From: Dermatophagoides farinae
Lineage: Eukaryota; Arthropoda; Arachnida; Sarcoptiformes; Pyroglyphidae
NCBI RefSeq assembly: GCF_024713945.1
Contig: NC_134680.1
Location: forward strand, 2,504,001 to 2,568,000
Direction: 5' to 3'
Length of the DNA: 64,000 bases
This document shows positions 15,377 to 28,500 of the stretch, piece after piece. The notes under the pieces are model-generated. The model saw nothing but the letters and a program-made list of their open reading frames with translations, was not told where the DNA came from and made no database searches. The translations under genes were made by a program, and so were the position numbers. Position 1 is the first letter of the stretch. Every line of letters starts with the position of its first letter.

Positions 15377-16764
15377 GACATCGACCTTTGAATTGATTGA
15401 TTCAACATTGATACAACCACCACCACCACCACCCTTAATATCGTTTACCGTAAATTCATTACCAATTGTGGATAGTTCATTCAACCCTTCTATGCCACAA
15501 TTATTAAATCAAACCTCAACAACAATTGATGGCTATGCAAATACAGTATCATCATCATCATCATATCAACCTATGACAACAGTATCACCGACCACCACCA
15601 TAAGTTCACCAACATTATCATCACCATCACCATCATCATCATCAGTATATTACACTCCAATACCGAAAACATCATTAAAAGAATTATATGCTGGATTAGG
15701 TGTTTATTATAATTCGGTACCATGGAATCAATCTTTGTATGTGAATATAGATATAGATTTTCTTTTCATTTTTTAAAAATATTTCCATTCATTCAATATC
15801 AAAATAGTGGAATGGAACGTGTATGGATGTCGGAATTTCGTCGAGTTTTTTCACAATTTTTTACTGAATTATGGTCAATACAACCGGTGGATAAAAAACC
15901 GACAACACATTCTAATATTCGGCTTCATATGTTTGTAGATTCGGCTAAAGTTCGATTCTGTTGTGAGGTAATTATCTAATGATTTTTATATATTCAATTA
16001 TTTATATTGTTATTCATTTTTGTTTTTTCTTTAGCGTTGTTCACATAGTTGGACATCGATGAAAGGTCGTGTAGTTTTCTGGTTCAATCTATTACAACCA
16101 AATTTTAAAGTTGGTATTGTTGCCATTAAATTGTTTGGACAACGATGTGATTCATGTAATCTGGATAATTCATTTGAACAGCCAATGTGGTATCCAGAAG
16201 AGGTTACCAAGGTATTTATAGTGAAAACAAAAATTATTTGTGTTTTTTCAACCAACTTTATCAAAAAAAAAAAAAAAAAAAAAAATTTCCATACAGGTAC
16301 TTATGAATCTATACAATCGTGTGGGGCAAATATTTTATGGATTTGAAAAGACTAAATATGAAAGACAAAGGCGTATGGGTAAACCACGTACACAACATAA
16401 TAAAATGTTATGTCAAGCATGTCAAGAAGGTATTTGTCTAAATCGACCTGGTTCATCTAATATTGGTGGTCGTTATAATGGTGAAAATCATATTGTTGTT
16501 ACTGAAATCAAGAATGAAATCCAACAAAATAATCATATTGATGATAATGATGACACAAATGATGATGATGAAAATATTGAAAATAATGAGTCATTGAAAA
16601 TTTCTGCTGAATTGGAATCAAAAGAAACACCAGATGATAATGATGACCAGGGTAGTGAAGATAGTGGAATGAATGATAACGGAAGCACGACTACAATCGA
16701 TTCAAATGATTCAAATACATTTCTATCATCATCATCATCATCCACATCATTATCAATATCCTAA
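14610..16764 (+). CDS. 3CxxC zinc-finger protein, receptor-transporting protein type
   Basis: Exons 14610-14651, 14871-15736, 15808-15967, 16035-16211 and 16297-16764 give 570 residues with agreeing phases. The tiny first exon (MMITAPATSATALM) is inferred; translation could instead begin at 14883. Residues 15-300 are Ser/His/Pro-rich low complexity, including about 12 serines coded by a CAT-strand repeat at 15339-15375. From about residue 303 comes the zf-3CxxC domain: WMSEFRRVFSQFFTELW, then FCCERCSHSWTSMKGRVVFW, LFGQRCDSC, FEQPMWYPEEVTKVLMNL and CQACQEGIC. This order matches vertebrate RTP proteins (RFQCSxCxRxW, RVFGQRC, CEACxxGxC), which help chemoreceptors reach the cell surface. ZAR1-type proteins share the fold but the CQACQEGIC tail favours RTP. 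There is no C-terminal TM helix, unlike vertebrate RTPs. The tail is acidic and Ser-rich. Confidence 0.82.
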
Positions 16765-18103
16765 ATGATCCTTGGATCAAGTTTGGCTCGTTTTTCAATC
16801 AATCGTTCCAAATCCAAACTACTAGGGAAATGATAAAAAATTTAGAAATTTGAAACTTAATATAAAAATAAATAAATTATTTAACTAAACTCAAAAATAC
16901 TTTAAACATAGAGCAAATTTACAAGCATCATACATACTAATAATAATATTACATAGAGTTTTGAATCTGGATCGATCAAACAAAAAAAAATTTGGAACAT
17001 ACTTGTTTCAAACGCACGCCTCAGGTATATTGATCATCACTTTGGGATATTTTTTTTTATTCGCCTTCTTGTCGTCGTCAATGAAGATGGTGATGACCTA
17101 GATTTAAATCGAGAAATTTTCTTTTTTTTCGGTAGCCCACTTGACTTTCTCATTTTTTTCTTTTAAAGTGAGAGTTTTCTTTTCTTTCCTCATTTAATCA
17201 CCAATAGTGGAGACGACGTCGGTTGTTAATTTGGTTTATTTTCTGGATGTTCGAAGAGACAACGACCATCGAGATTGTTCTTTGTGTGTGTGTGTAAGTA
17301 CCATCGATGATGATGATGACGACGGTGACCTAAATCTTCAACAATGATAATGTTATTGTAGTATGATGATGATAAAAAAAAGACTAGTTTGACCAGTCAT
17401 CATCGTTGTTGATTTGTTGGTTTTCATTGTGATTTATTCAAATATTGTCTTTTTCTTAGAGATTCACCATGAAAATTACACAAAACAAAAATATAATTTA
17501 ATGTTCGTTTCGATTATTGGTTTTTTTTCGGTTAATTCAATTTAGAAAAAATTTATCAAAAATTCAGAAAAATTGTCATTCTTGGTGAATAAAATGCTAG
17601 TCATTGAATGGAAATAAAAAAAAAAAAAATAGAAGGAAATATGTGATCGAAAAAATTCGATTCCAATATTAATGGTCCAACGATGACGTGATTGATTTTA
17701 TCCGGATTTCTTTTTTTTTTTGATGGTAAAAAAGCTTTCGATTTCTTTTTTCCGGGACATTTTTTTTTTGAAGATGATGTGAAAAAAGGGCTAAAATTAG
17801 ATATTTGATCAACAATACACAATAATAATAAAAATAAAATTTTCTTATTTTTGTTGCTGTTGCTGTTGTTTTTGAAGAGAAAGTTTACCAAACGGCAATT
17901 AAGAGGCGAATGAGAGAGTCGAATGGAATGAAATGGTCTGGGTGATTTTCTTTTTTTTTTTTTGAATAAGTCGTCACCGTCGTTCGGTTCATTCGAACAT
18001 TTGCTATCCAACCATCAATGTGTGCGTGTGTGTGTGTGTATTTCGATTTCGATGAATTTTCGATAAACCAAATGATTTGATCTGTGATTTTGATCAACAA
18101 TCT
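16765..18103. other. Non-coding gap of 1.3 kb
   Basis: Tail of the 3CxxC gene and upstream region of the proline-rich secreted gene. It contains short T and A runs, a GT run at 17284-17296 and a second at 18025-18038. The reverse-strand frames between 17601 and 18145 are dominated by Lys/Ser and His tracts from these repeats and are not credible genes. Confidence 0.55.
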
Positions 18104-19897
18104 ATGATGATGATGATGATGATGATGAAACATCAAACAATACATTGCCTAATGGCAATGTTATTTATCACTATAATAACCATAGTGATTGATCAATCAA
18201 ATACTAGCCCCATAACTATAACAAAAATATTGGCCGGTAAAAAGAAATTTAAAACATATTCACTTGGTATTTCATTTTTACCGACATTGGTTAAAGTTAA
18301 ACCAAATAAATTACATTTAACCATACGACAAAATCAATATATTCGTCCGAAAAAATTCAAAATGGATGGTTCATTACCTTTGAAAGTACCGACAATTTTA
18401 ATGGCTAAACGCAATCCATATGCAGAGCCACCAAAAGATGTTGTGATTAATGCCGATATTGCACTTGGACCGGAAAAATATTCAAAAAAACCTAGCTATG
18501 GTTATGCTTCTTCATCGGCTGCTGCTGCTTCAGAACCTGAACCAATAATTGAAACGATTCCATCATCACAACCACAGCAACCATTACCACCATTGGAAAT
18601 TCCTATACCGTTTCCAATGGAAAATCCTCCACCAACAAGCATACAATTCGATGATAATATTGGCCAACCACGATTACCGCCACCAATTGATTCAAATGAA
18701 CAGAAACTTTTGCTACAGCATGCAGCTGAATCGAATCAACAGGTGTCTGGATATGATCAAAATGAATTAATGTTAGCACCACCACCAGCACCATTACCAC
18801 CACCACCAGTATTGCGACCATTACCATCTAAATTTCCTATGGAAATACCGCATTTACCGTTGCCAAAAGAATACAAATTTCAAGGCATGTCTAAACAATC
18901 ATCAAAAGATAAACCATTAGAAATTCGACGAAGTTCCAATCTACCTGAGCCATATCACCATCATCTTATCAATCGACAAGAATCAGAATCTTCTTTGTTA
19001 CCACCACCACCACCACCAATGTTCTTTCCGCCACCTCCTCATCTACCTCCACCGCTCCTGATGGCTCCAATACATCAGCCACCAATGTTCCAACATGCTC
19101 CGGTATCACCATCAACCATACGTCGTATACCATGGGGTCCACGACGACCTGATCAACATATGTTTCATGATTCTTCGCCTGTTTCTTCAGCCTCACAACC
19201 ACAAAGTTCAATCTCCAGACAGATGGCAATCGAATTAACCGATGTAACTTCTATAGATGATCCAATCGGGTCAACAAATCAACAACAAATAGAGAAAGAA
19301 CATCGACCAATGAAAATTAATATTGGTGAACATTATGATCCGAATATGATCTATGTGGATGAACAGACAATACCATCACAATCACAAATTGATGAATTAA
19401 CGAATAATCCGGTTCCAATGCATGATGAAGATATGGATGATGATTCATTTGGATCAAATCCAGTTGGACAACCTACAAAAGGTTTTATACCGGAATTAAT
19501 AACAGGCGATGATCTCAGCGATACGGCAATGGCCGAATCATCCATACAATATGTAAAAAAATATGGTGGAAAAAATAAATATTATAAGAAGAAAAAATAT
19601 GGCAATGATGGTCCAGATGATTTTCGTATTGAATTCAATCTAAGTGGACCACATGGTGGACCAATGGTACCATATGGTTATGGTGATGATCAAGATCAAT
19701 TGAATAAACAATTGAATCAAATACAACAATATATACCGGTTGGACCGCATGCAAAATCAATCTATAATTATTATTTACGACATACGTTTACCGAACCAAT
19801 ACGTACATGGCCATATTCATATGCTAGGGTAAAAAAATTGAAAAAATTAATTCCCGAAAGACAACGTAAACCAATGCCACCACTACATCTAATGTAA
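18104..19897 (+). CDS. Proline-rich secreted protein, function unknown
   Basis: Single open frame of 597 residues from the first ATG. The start lies in an (ATG)8 run, so up to eight alternative initiation codons exist. After the Met run, HCLMAMLFITIITIVIDQSNT looks like a signal peptide core, so the product is probably secreted. The first 100 mature residues are Lys-rich (AGKKKFKTYSLG, YIRPKKFKM). The middle (about 150-350) is proline-rich with PPPAPLPPPPVL and PPPPPPMFFPPPPHLPPPL runs. The C-terminus returns to Tyr/Lys-rich sequence (KKYGGKNKYYKKKKYG) and ends with SIYNYYLRHTFTEPIRTW. No known domain is visible and there are no cysteine pairs. Its composition suits an extracellular matrix, cuticle or salivary cement protein, but this is only a guess. 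Flanked by gaps of 1.3 and 2.6 kb. Confidence 0.75.
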   Translation: MMMMMMMMKHQTIHCLMAMLFITIITIVIDQSNTSPITITKILAGKKKFKTYSLGISFLPTLVKVKPNKLHLTIRQNQYIRPKKFKMDGSLPLKVPTILMAKRNPYAEPPKDVVINADIALGPEKYSKKPSYGYASSSAAAASEPEPIIETIPSSQPQQPLPPLEIPIPFPMENPPPTSIQFDDNIGQPRLPPPIDSNEQKLLLQHAAESNQQVSGYDQNELMLAPPPAPLPPPPVLRPLPSKFPMEIPHLPLPKEYKFQGMSKQSSKDKPLEIRRSSNLPEPYHHHLINRQESESSLLPPPPPPMFFPPPPHLPPPLLMAPIHQPPMFQHAPVSPSTIRRIPWGPRRPDQHMFHDSSPVSSASQPQSSISRQMAIELTDVTSIDDPIGSTNQQQIEKEHRPMKINIGEHYDPNMIYVDEQTIPSQSQIDELTNNPVPMHDEDMDDDSFGSNPVGQPTKGFIPELITGDDLSDTAMAESSIQYVKKYGGKNKYYKKKKYGNDGPDDFRIEFNLSGPHGGPMVPYGYGDDQDQLNKQLNQIQQYIPVGPHAKSIYNYYLRHTFTEPIRTWPYSYARVKKLKKLIPERQRKPMPPLHLM

Positions 19898-22532
19898 TAA
19901 ACTCAGTTATTACACATTATAGATAAATTATGTTCATAATAATCATTATCAGCTTTATAGTTCAAAAATTAATTTTTGAATTTTTTTTTTTGTATTATTC
20001 AAATTTATTTTCTGTAATGTTAATCAATCTTTTATTGATTAAGGAACATTTATTGTTTTTCAGTTTATTTGTGATCATCATCCATTATCATTATCTGGCC
20101 AATTCTTTTCGATTATTTTAATTGTAGAAATTTTTTAAATTTAATTTTTCTTTTAAAAAAATTAAAAAAAAAATTCATTTCAATGAAAAAAAAAATTGCA
20201 TCCTATCTTATATGAACAACTCATTGATTTTTTTTTTCATATATTCAATGCATTTCTTGTTATAATTCGTGCATACACAACACAATGACCTGTATATTCA
20301 TGTATGCTACTACCATTACTACTACTACTACTGCTACTACTATTACTACAACTACTACTTTACACACAGATACACAAAAAACTATTGGTTGAAAGAAAAA
20401 ACAACAATGAGAATTACAAAAAAAAAAAAAACTCATTTCAACATTGTGGCTTTGTAAAATTGGCTTTGTATTTTGCTGCTGCTATCTGAGATTCGTTCTA
20501 TCGTTCTTTTCGTTCATCTTTATGTGTTTTGTGTGTTGTTTCTTCTTCATCCTTTTATAACAAAAAAAACACGACTGAAATAAAGAAGCAAAAAAAAAAA
20601 AATTCAACAACAATTGCTCCTCATCATCGGATTTTTTTTTCTTTTACTTTTTTTTGTTTTGTTTTACTTTCCACATCCATGTTGATTGTCCTCATCATCA
20701 TCATCATCAACATCATCAATAATTCGTTTGTTATATTCGAAAAACGTCGCTCTCGTCCATAACATTAAATGAAAACAATCGTCACCAAGAAAAAAAAATT
20801 GAAATTATTTGTGTTTAGAATTTTTTAATCAAAAACCTGGTAATTTTTACCTTAATGCTGTGTGTGTGTGTGTGGACAACAAACAAGATTGCAAATAAAA
20901 ATTTTGATTTCGTATTGTATGCGTGTGTATTTTGTGTGAGTTTGTTTCTGTCGATGTGTACGTGTGTGTGTGTGTGTGATTTGTTAATGTTTTTGGATAA
21001 TTTGATAATTCGTTTCGTTGTAAAACTAGATGGTTCCTGGAACAACAGAAACAAAAAATTTTCTCTTTTTTGGCATCCCTGATCATCATGATGAGATATG
21101 TAGAATGTTGATGTTGTGTTGACATCATTTAAAAATTAGAAAAAAAACATTGACTACGACAACACAACTACAGTGATTCTTATTGTTGCATTTATGTTGT
21201 ATTTTTTTCCATTTTGTGAAACAATAAATTGATTACGAAAATTTTATTCAATTTTAAAAGTGAGAAAAAAAATCATTTGAGCATTGTGTTTGTGTTTGTG
21301 TATGTGTCTGTATCTGTATCTGTCTGTCTTATATTACAAACACAGCAAATCATTCATTCAATCATTGAATTATTCAATCCAAAATGAAAAATTACATAAT
21401 CGATTAATAATAACTTTGTACGTGTCCAATTTGTTTTCACAATAACAAAAACAATAAAAACTAAATCGAATCTTTTCCGGATTCGAATGTTTCAACTCAC
21501 AAAAACACCAACGACTACACAACAGATTGGCTTTTGTTTTTTTTTTTGTTCCAACTATTTCTTCAGCTTTGTAATTATTATTTTATTATTAATAACTATA
21601 ACTATAATTGTTTGTTTGAATTTGTACACAAAAAAAACTAAAATATAATTCAATTTTGTTCATCAAAAAAGGCTTAATCGATAAATAGACAACAAAAAAC
21701 GAAACTCTTCGTCATACTACAACTACTTATATATATGATCAGCATTTTTTTTTATTATTATTTCGTCTTCAATTCGTCTAGAATTTATTCTGTTTTCTTG
21801 GCCCGACTCTTTAAATTCTTTCTCGTTTTTTTTCTGGTGTCTGTGTTGAACAGTGTATTTGTGTGTGTGTGTGTTTATGAACGTGAAGAATTCCATGTGA
21901 TTTAAAATCACCATTACCAAGCATTTTTGTGAAAAAAAAAGGATTATAGCAGAATCCATGTGTGTGCCATCATCAATTATTATAACACATGATTTGAACG
22001 ATTTAAATTGATAAACACTAAACAATTTTTCTTTATTATTTCTTCTTGTGACATGCAAAAATTAAATAATGTTTCAATTTCACCGCCTTGAAATTCTGAT
22101 GTATAGAAATTGATTTTTTAAAATTACAATATTGGATTATTAAACTAATTTTCATTCATATTGGTCATCATCCTCACAAAGTGTATGAGTTTGTGTGTCC
22201 GTGAATTTCAAATTCTGCTTCATTATTGTGACATTGTTGTTGTTATTCGGTGTGATTATATTTATTATACTGATGATTGATAAAAAGACGTTTTTGGTTG
22301 GCCTAAAAAAAGTAACATTTATCATTTAAAAAAATTAAAAATATTTTTGTAGGAAAATTTTAATTAATGAAATTTTTTAGTTTCTACTTTAGATCAAATT
22401 TTCTCTGGCATTTGACGATTTTATTTCGACAAAATATACTCTGTATACTTGAACCGAAATTTCTGATTATTATTTTTAAACCGACATTTATTAATATTAC
22501 GATAAAGTTGATTATTTTTCTATACCGAAAAT
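19898..22532. other. Non-coding gap of 2.6 kb upstream of GIGYF
   Basis: AT-rich, with ACT repeats (20310-20360), T and A runs, and short GT/CA microsatellites near 20860 and 20960. The open frames of 60-110 codons on both strands are made of these repeats (Tyr/Leu, His/Thr or Cys/Val runs). It probably contains the promoter and 5' untranslated exon of GIGYF. Confidence 0.55.
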
Positions 22533-25500
22533 ATGGCCACAACGGAATTGAATTTTGGACCTGAATGGATACGTGCATTGACTGATGGTGCCGGTATTGG
22601 CAGTACTAATAGCGGTGGCGGTGGTAGTAATAATAGTAGTAACAGTGGTAATAGTGGTCCGAAAACTTTTTCCGGTTCATCTGGACCTAGTTCAAGTTCA
22701 TCAAATTCGTTGAGTATGTTATTGTTGATTGACCAAATGATTTTTTTTTTGTTTTAGTTTAAAATTTTATATTTCCGTAATTAACGGAAAACAATTTTTA
22801 TTTTGTTTTCCTTCTTTTTTTAAATTTTTCCTTCTCTATCAAATACAGGCACAACTAATAATACATTTAAATCGGCATCATCAAAAATGTTCAATACAAA
22901 ATCAATATCAAAACATCATCATCATCACGATATAAAATATCGATATACAAAAGAGGAAATGTTGTCATATTTTCAACAGTCCTCATTTTTAGCACCACCA
23001 AAAGATCTAATACAACATGATGAAGTATATGTTGATGATGGTCAACATCCACTTGCCCTAATTGAATTGACAAATGATGAAATTGATCTAATGTCACAGA
23101 ATATTAATCCGGATTTTGTATTGAAAAAATCGATGCCGAATGAATCATCATCTGTTATAAATAATTCAAATAATCAACAGAATAATCATTCTTCTGGTTC
23201 TACAACGACAATGTCCAATAATAATCAACAACAACAACATCATGGATCATCATATAAAGATCGAATATCAAAATTATCATCATCAGATTTACTTCGATCA
23301 CCAGGTGGGGGATCAAAACTTGTTTCATCATCACCATCATCATCAAATGGTTTTATAACAGAACGCAATAATACAACGAACAATACAAATTCTTATCCGA
23401 CACGTGGTGGTGGTGGAGGATCGTCAAGAGGTTCATCATTGAATAATAATCGTATTGGACGTGGTGCCGGTAATATTGTATTCACAAGGCTATCATCAAT
23501 GGATTCGTCAACATCGAATTCAGATAATAATAATTCATCTGCTGTCGGTGGTATACGTTCAATTGGCGCTCTTTATGCTGGATCGAAAAAATATATAGAA
23601 TTAGCAGCTTCCGGTACACAGCGTGATGATGATAATGATAAAACATTATTGAATAACACTAAAAATAACTCAGGCTCTTCATCAATGGATTCATCATCCA
23701 CAGATAATAATAATTCATCTGCTGGCGGTGCTATACGTTCAATTGGCACTTTTTATGTTGGATCAAAAAAATATGTAGAATTAGCAGCTACCGGTACACA
23801 ACGTGATGATAATGAATCGACGTTAGTAAATAATTCAAAGAATAACAATTCAAATTCTTCATCAAATAGTTCATCATCGGCATCGTTGTTTATGCCATCA
23901 TGGCGTTCGTCGACGAGTAAAACTGAATCTGGAACAAATTCAAATAATCCAGAGGCATCGTCAACGACTACGACGACGGTAAAAGAATCTGTATCATCAT
24001 CATGGAAAACAAATAGTTGGCGTATAAATGATAATAATGGAAGTGGTTCACGTAGTTCAGGTATAAATAAATTAATGTGATTTATCTATTATAATCTATG
24101 AATTATTTCAACAGTACCGATTAGACAAAAGGATTTTTTCGGTGATCCAATCATCGATGATCACCATGATAATGGCATTAGTCGTATTAAACAATCAACC
24201 ACAAACAATTCAAAATCCGGATCGGGTAAACCCTTTCAAAAACGTTCGTCATTTACATCATCCGAACGTGATCGTCATCATTTATCATCGTTTCCATCTG
24301 TGGATGGATCGACTATGTTGGATGCCGAGAGAGATTTGTTTGGCGGCCGTTCATCGTCATCATCATCCGCAACAACCACTAATGCTGGTACTGGTTCAAC
24401 TTATAGTGATTTGTTTTCACGAAATTCATCATCAACAACAACACCGAAAGGATTAAATTCTCGTGATCGTTATCGTGGTGGTGATCATCGTGGTTGCGAT
24501 GAAAATAATCAAACAAATTCGACAAAAACAATGGATAATTCTAAATTTTCTCATTATTCATCATCATCAAAAGGTAGTGGTTATTATGGTCGTTCATATG
24601 ATCGTTTTAATTCAAGACTACGTAGTGGTGGTGGTGATGGTAATCATTATCATCATTCAAATGATGACTCGGATTTTTTCTCTGATCGTTTTGGTACACG
24701 TTCTAATAATTCTGGCCATCCTCATCATTCACAACAACAACAACATCATCAACAGCAACAAAATTTATCAAACGATGATGATGGTGATTCATATCGGCGT
24801 AAAGATTCATTACCAGAATGGAGCCTAGAAGATCCTAGTTGCATTGATGTTACTCGTGTTGGAACATTTGATGCAAGTGGAGCATTCCATGAAGCATTGG
24901 ATGATGATCTTATGACACCATTAGAAGTCGATAATGATGATGATGGCGCTAAGAATAATAATGATGATCAAAATGATGATGAAGATTTTTTCGGTAGAAA
25001 AATTTCTAAAACTAAAAAGAATTCTGATAATAAAAATCATTCTACGACTAGTGGAAAATCGACAGAAGTAAAATCTAATGAACCTGATAGCAATAAATCT
25101 GAAATCCGTCCTCCTTCAACAATTTCATTGTCGACAACAACTACCAAAACAAGTTCAAAACCAAAACCGATCGATTATTTCAATGATCCATCATTAAGTC
25201 CTAATTATCAAACAAAATCTGATACGAAGCAACAAGTGTTAAATGTTGATGATAAAACAGTATCAAAAAATAATGATGAAGATAACAGAACAACAACATC
25301 AATGGATGGCAATAATAATAATAATGGCTCTATCAATAAAAATTATATGATGAATGATGAAAATATTGTTGGTAGTGGTGGTCAAGCAAACAGTCTAATG
25401 TCGATGATAGCCAAACGTAATAATGATTGTAATAATACTGGTCAATCAAGTAATAATGAATCGATTGGTGGTTGTATGGATAGAAATTCAGTATTTAATC

Positions 25501-28500
25501 CAACATCATCATCATCATCATCATCGGGAAATAATTCAACTTTTTCGTTTGGTGGTACCACATCGTTCGGTCCATCATCAGCTATGATTGAACAACAGCA
25601 GCAACCAGCATCACAGCCTGTCATTATTGGTGGTCCAATATCGAATCCTCGAAATACGGTTGCTGCCCATTTATTGGATTCATCATCAACGGATAATATA
25701 TTGCCTGGTTCACCATCGCGTACTGTACCGTTTAAATCGATAAATAGGGATCAAAATCCTAATAATAATGAACGAAATTCTTTATTCATGCATGATGAAA
25801 ATTTATTAATGAATGATTCATTAAAATTTTCATCATTATTGAATGATTTTAATTTCGATTTCGGTACTACAGCAAGTAATAGCAACACCAATAATAATTC
25901 GACAACTACTACTGGTACGAATGATTCGGCTGATCATCAACTATTTATGCGATTAGCATCCCAACAACAACATCAACATCCGCCACCGTCGAATAATCAT
26001 CCATTTAATAATCAAGATCTTGACCATCATCAAACATTTGATAATGGTAGTACTAATAATCTGTTGAATAATCTGGCTAATGATGCAAATGGGCAACAGC
26101 GATTCAATATTGTACCATCAAAACCAAAGGAATTAATTGATGATCCATTACAACAACATCACCATCAAACACAATCTGTTTCTATGTCAACTAACCATAC
26201 AATGATCAAATGGTTTTATTGTGATCCACAAGGTCAAACCCAGGGTCCATTCACCAGTCAAGAAATGTTTGAATGGTATAATGGTGGCTATTTTAATCCA
26301 GATTTGCTAGTCAAACGAGCATCGGATTCAAAATTTACAAAATTAGGTGAATTAATACAGGCATTGGGTGGACGTTGTCCATTTAATTTAATACCACCAA
26401 CACCTTCCCCTATATCGGTTGGACAACCACAACCGATTCTACAACCAACATCCGTTAGTAATAATAATATTCAAACTGGTCGAATTGTTATGGCACAACA
26501 AGCACCACCACCACCCCCTCCTCCCACACAATCTATCCAACAACAACAGCAGCCACCATCATCTATTCAACATTCGAATTTCCCATTACGAACAAACAAT
26601 AATGAGGCATTATTTTTTCCCGTTTCATCTTCATCAACAACAACATCATCGATAAACAATCAGCAACAGCCACATTCTGCTCCGATTGTACCACCATCAT
26701 CGATGAATCAATTTCTAACATCATCACCATCAACGACACAATCATCGACGACAACAATCGGCGGTGGTGTTGGTCATCATCGTGGACCATCAATACAACC
26801 ACCACCAACACAACCACAAGCCATCACCATCTGTTATATCATCATCATCGACTACAGCAGCAGCATTTCAATTTGATGATAACCTAATGAATTCATTCAA
26901 TTTATTTCAGAATTTATCGAAAAATATCGATACGAATCAATTAAATGATGATACCTTATTAGGTGCTGATCATCTTATCGAACAATTAATACAACAGCAA
27001 CGAAATCAACAACAACAAAGGCATGCACCAGTTGGCACAAATGTTGGAATTACTCAACAAATACCACCGAATCATCATCAACAACAGCAGCATGCATCCT
27101 CATCGACAACAACAACATTATCGGATAATCATCAAATGAGATTATTATTAAATCATCTTATACAACAACCACCGAATCAACCACAACATTATGCAACAAC
27201 CAAAGATGAATTTCTTGCATTGAATACTCATCAACAAAGGGAACAATATCTATTGGATAGATTTGAACAATTTAATCTTGCATCATCAACGGCTAATAAT
27301 AATCTCACCAGTCCAATGATGAAAGATCAATTACGACAAGTATTGAATGAACAACAACAACAATATCATCCATCACATCATCATCATCAACAACAACCTA
27401 TACAACAACAACAACCACCAACATCAATGGGATATCATCATCATCAGCACATTGATGATGATCAATTAAGCACTGCCAGTAGTTCCGGAGGTGGCGGTGG
27501 TATTATTGGAACTGGACGTATAACTGCCAAAAAATTATCATTAGATGAAACATCAACAATGACAGCAAACGTTGCTAATGCTAGACAGCAAATGCCACAA
27601 CCTCAACAACAGCCACAACTTTTACAACGTACACAATCCTATGAACCTGTAAATTTTATTCAGCAGCCGCCACAACAGTCCATTCCGAATCATTCATCAT
27701 ATGGATCTGATTCTGTGGTATCACACGGCCAATTATCGCAACCGGTTGAAGATCCATTACAATTGTTGAAGAAATATGCCGCTAGTGGTAATGAGAATTT
27801 CGTTCCAGGTGCATTATCCGTAACCGATGTTGAAGAAATACAACGACGTGAAGCTGAAGAACGATATCATCATGAACAGGAACAAAAAAGAAATCAACAA
27901 CAACGATTACAACAACAAATTGTGAAATCGGATGAATCTACAGCCATGGTAATGGATAAATATCAAATGATGGTCGATACGACTAATGATTCGGTTGCCA
28001 ATGAAATGGAATTTATTGAAGTTCAACGAAATAAGCATCGAAATCAACAAAAACAACAACCAAATCAAAAATTACAAAAAATTCCATCAACAACACCTTG
28101 TAAACAACATGAACAGACACAATCATCACCGCAACCTCCTACGAAAACTCCACCCCCACTACAACAACAGCCGCCAACATCAGTTATCCTACCACAAATG
28201 CCACAATTGCCTAAAAAAGCTGTATGGGGTAGTCAAAGTGTTGACAATGTTGAAACACAACAACAGCCTCAACCACAGCTTAGTATTGCTGAAATTCAAC
28301 GACTTCAAGAGGAAAAGGAAAAAGAAGAACGACGTATCCGTCAAGAACAACAGATGCAAATGAATGCAGCAGCAATTCTTGCTCAACAACAGCAACAACG
28401 ATCAATGAAGTGGGCAACACAACCATGGCAAGAACAGCAGACACCCGTTCAGATCAAAACATTAACAGAAATTCAAGCGGAAGAAGCAGAAAAACAGGCA

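Noticed and set aside
15233-15484. Reverse-strand Asp-rich frame opposite the 3CxxC gene
   Set aside because: Shadow of the CAT serine tract in the real plus-strand exon.
17601-18145. Two minus-strand frames with Lys/Ser and His runs
   Set aside because: Built from homopolymers and the reverse of the (ATG)8 start region.
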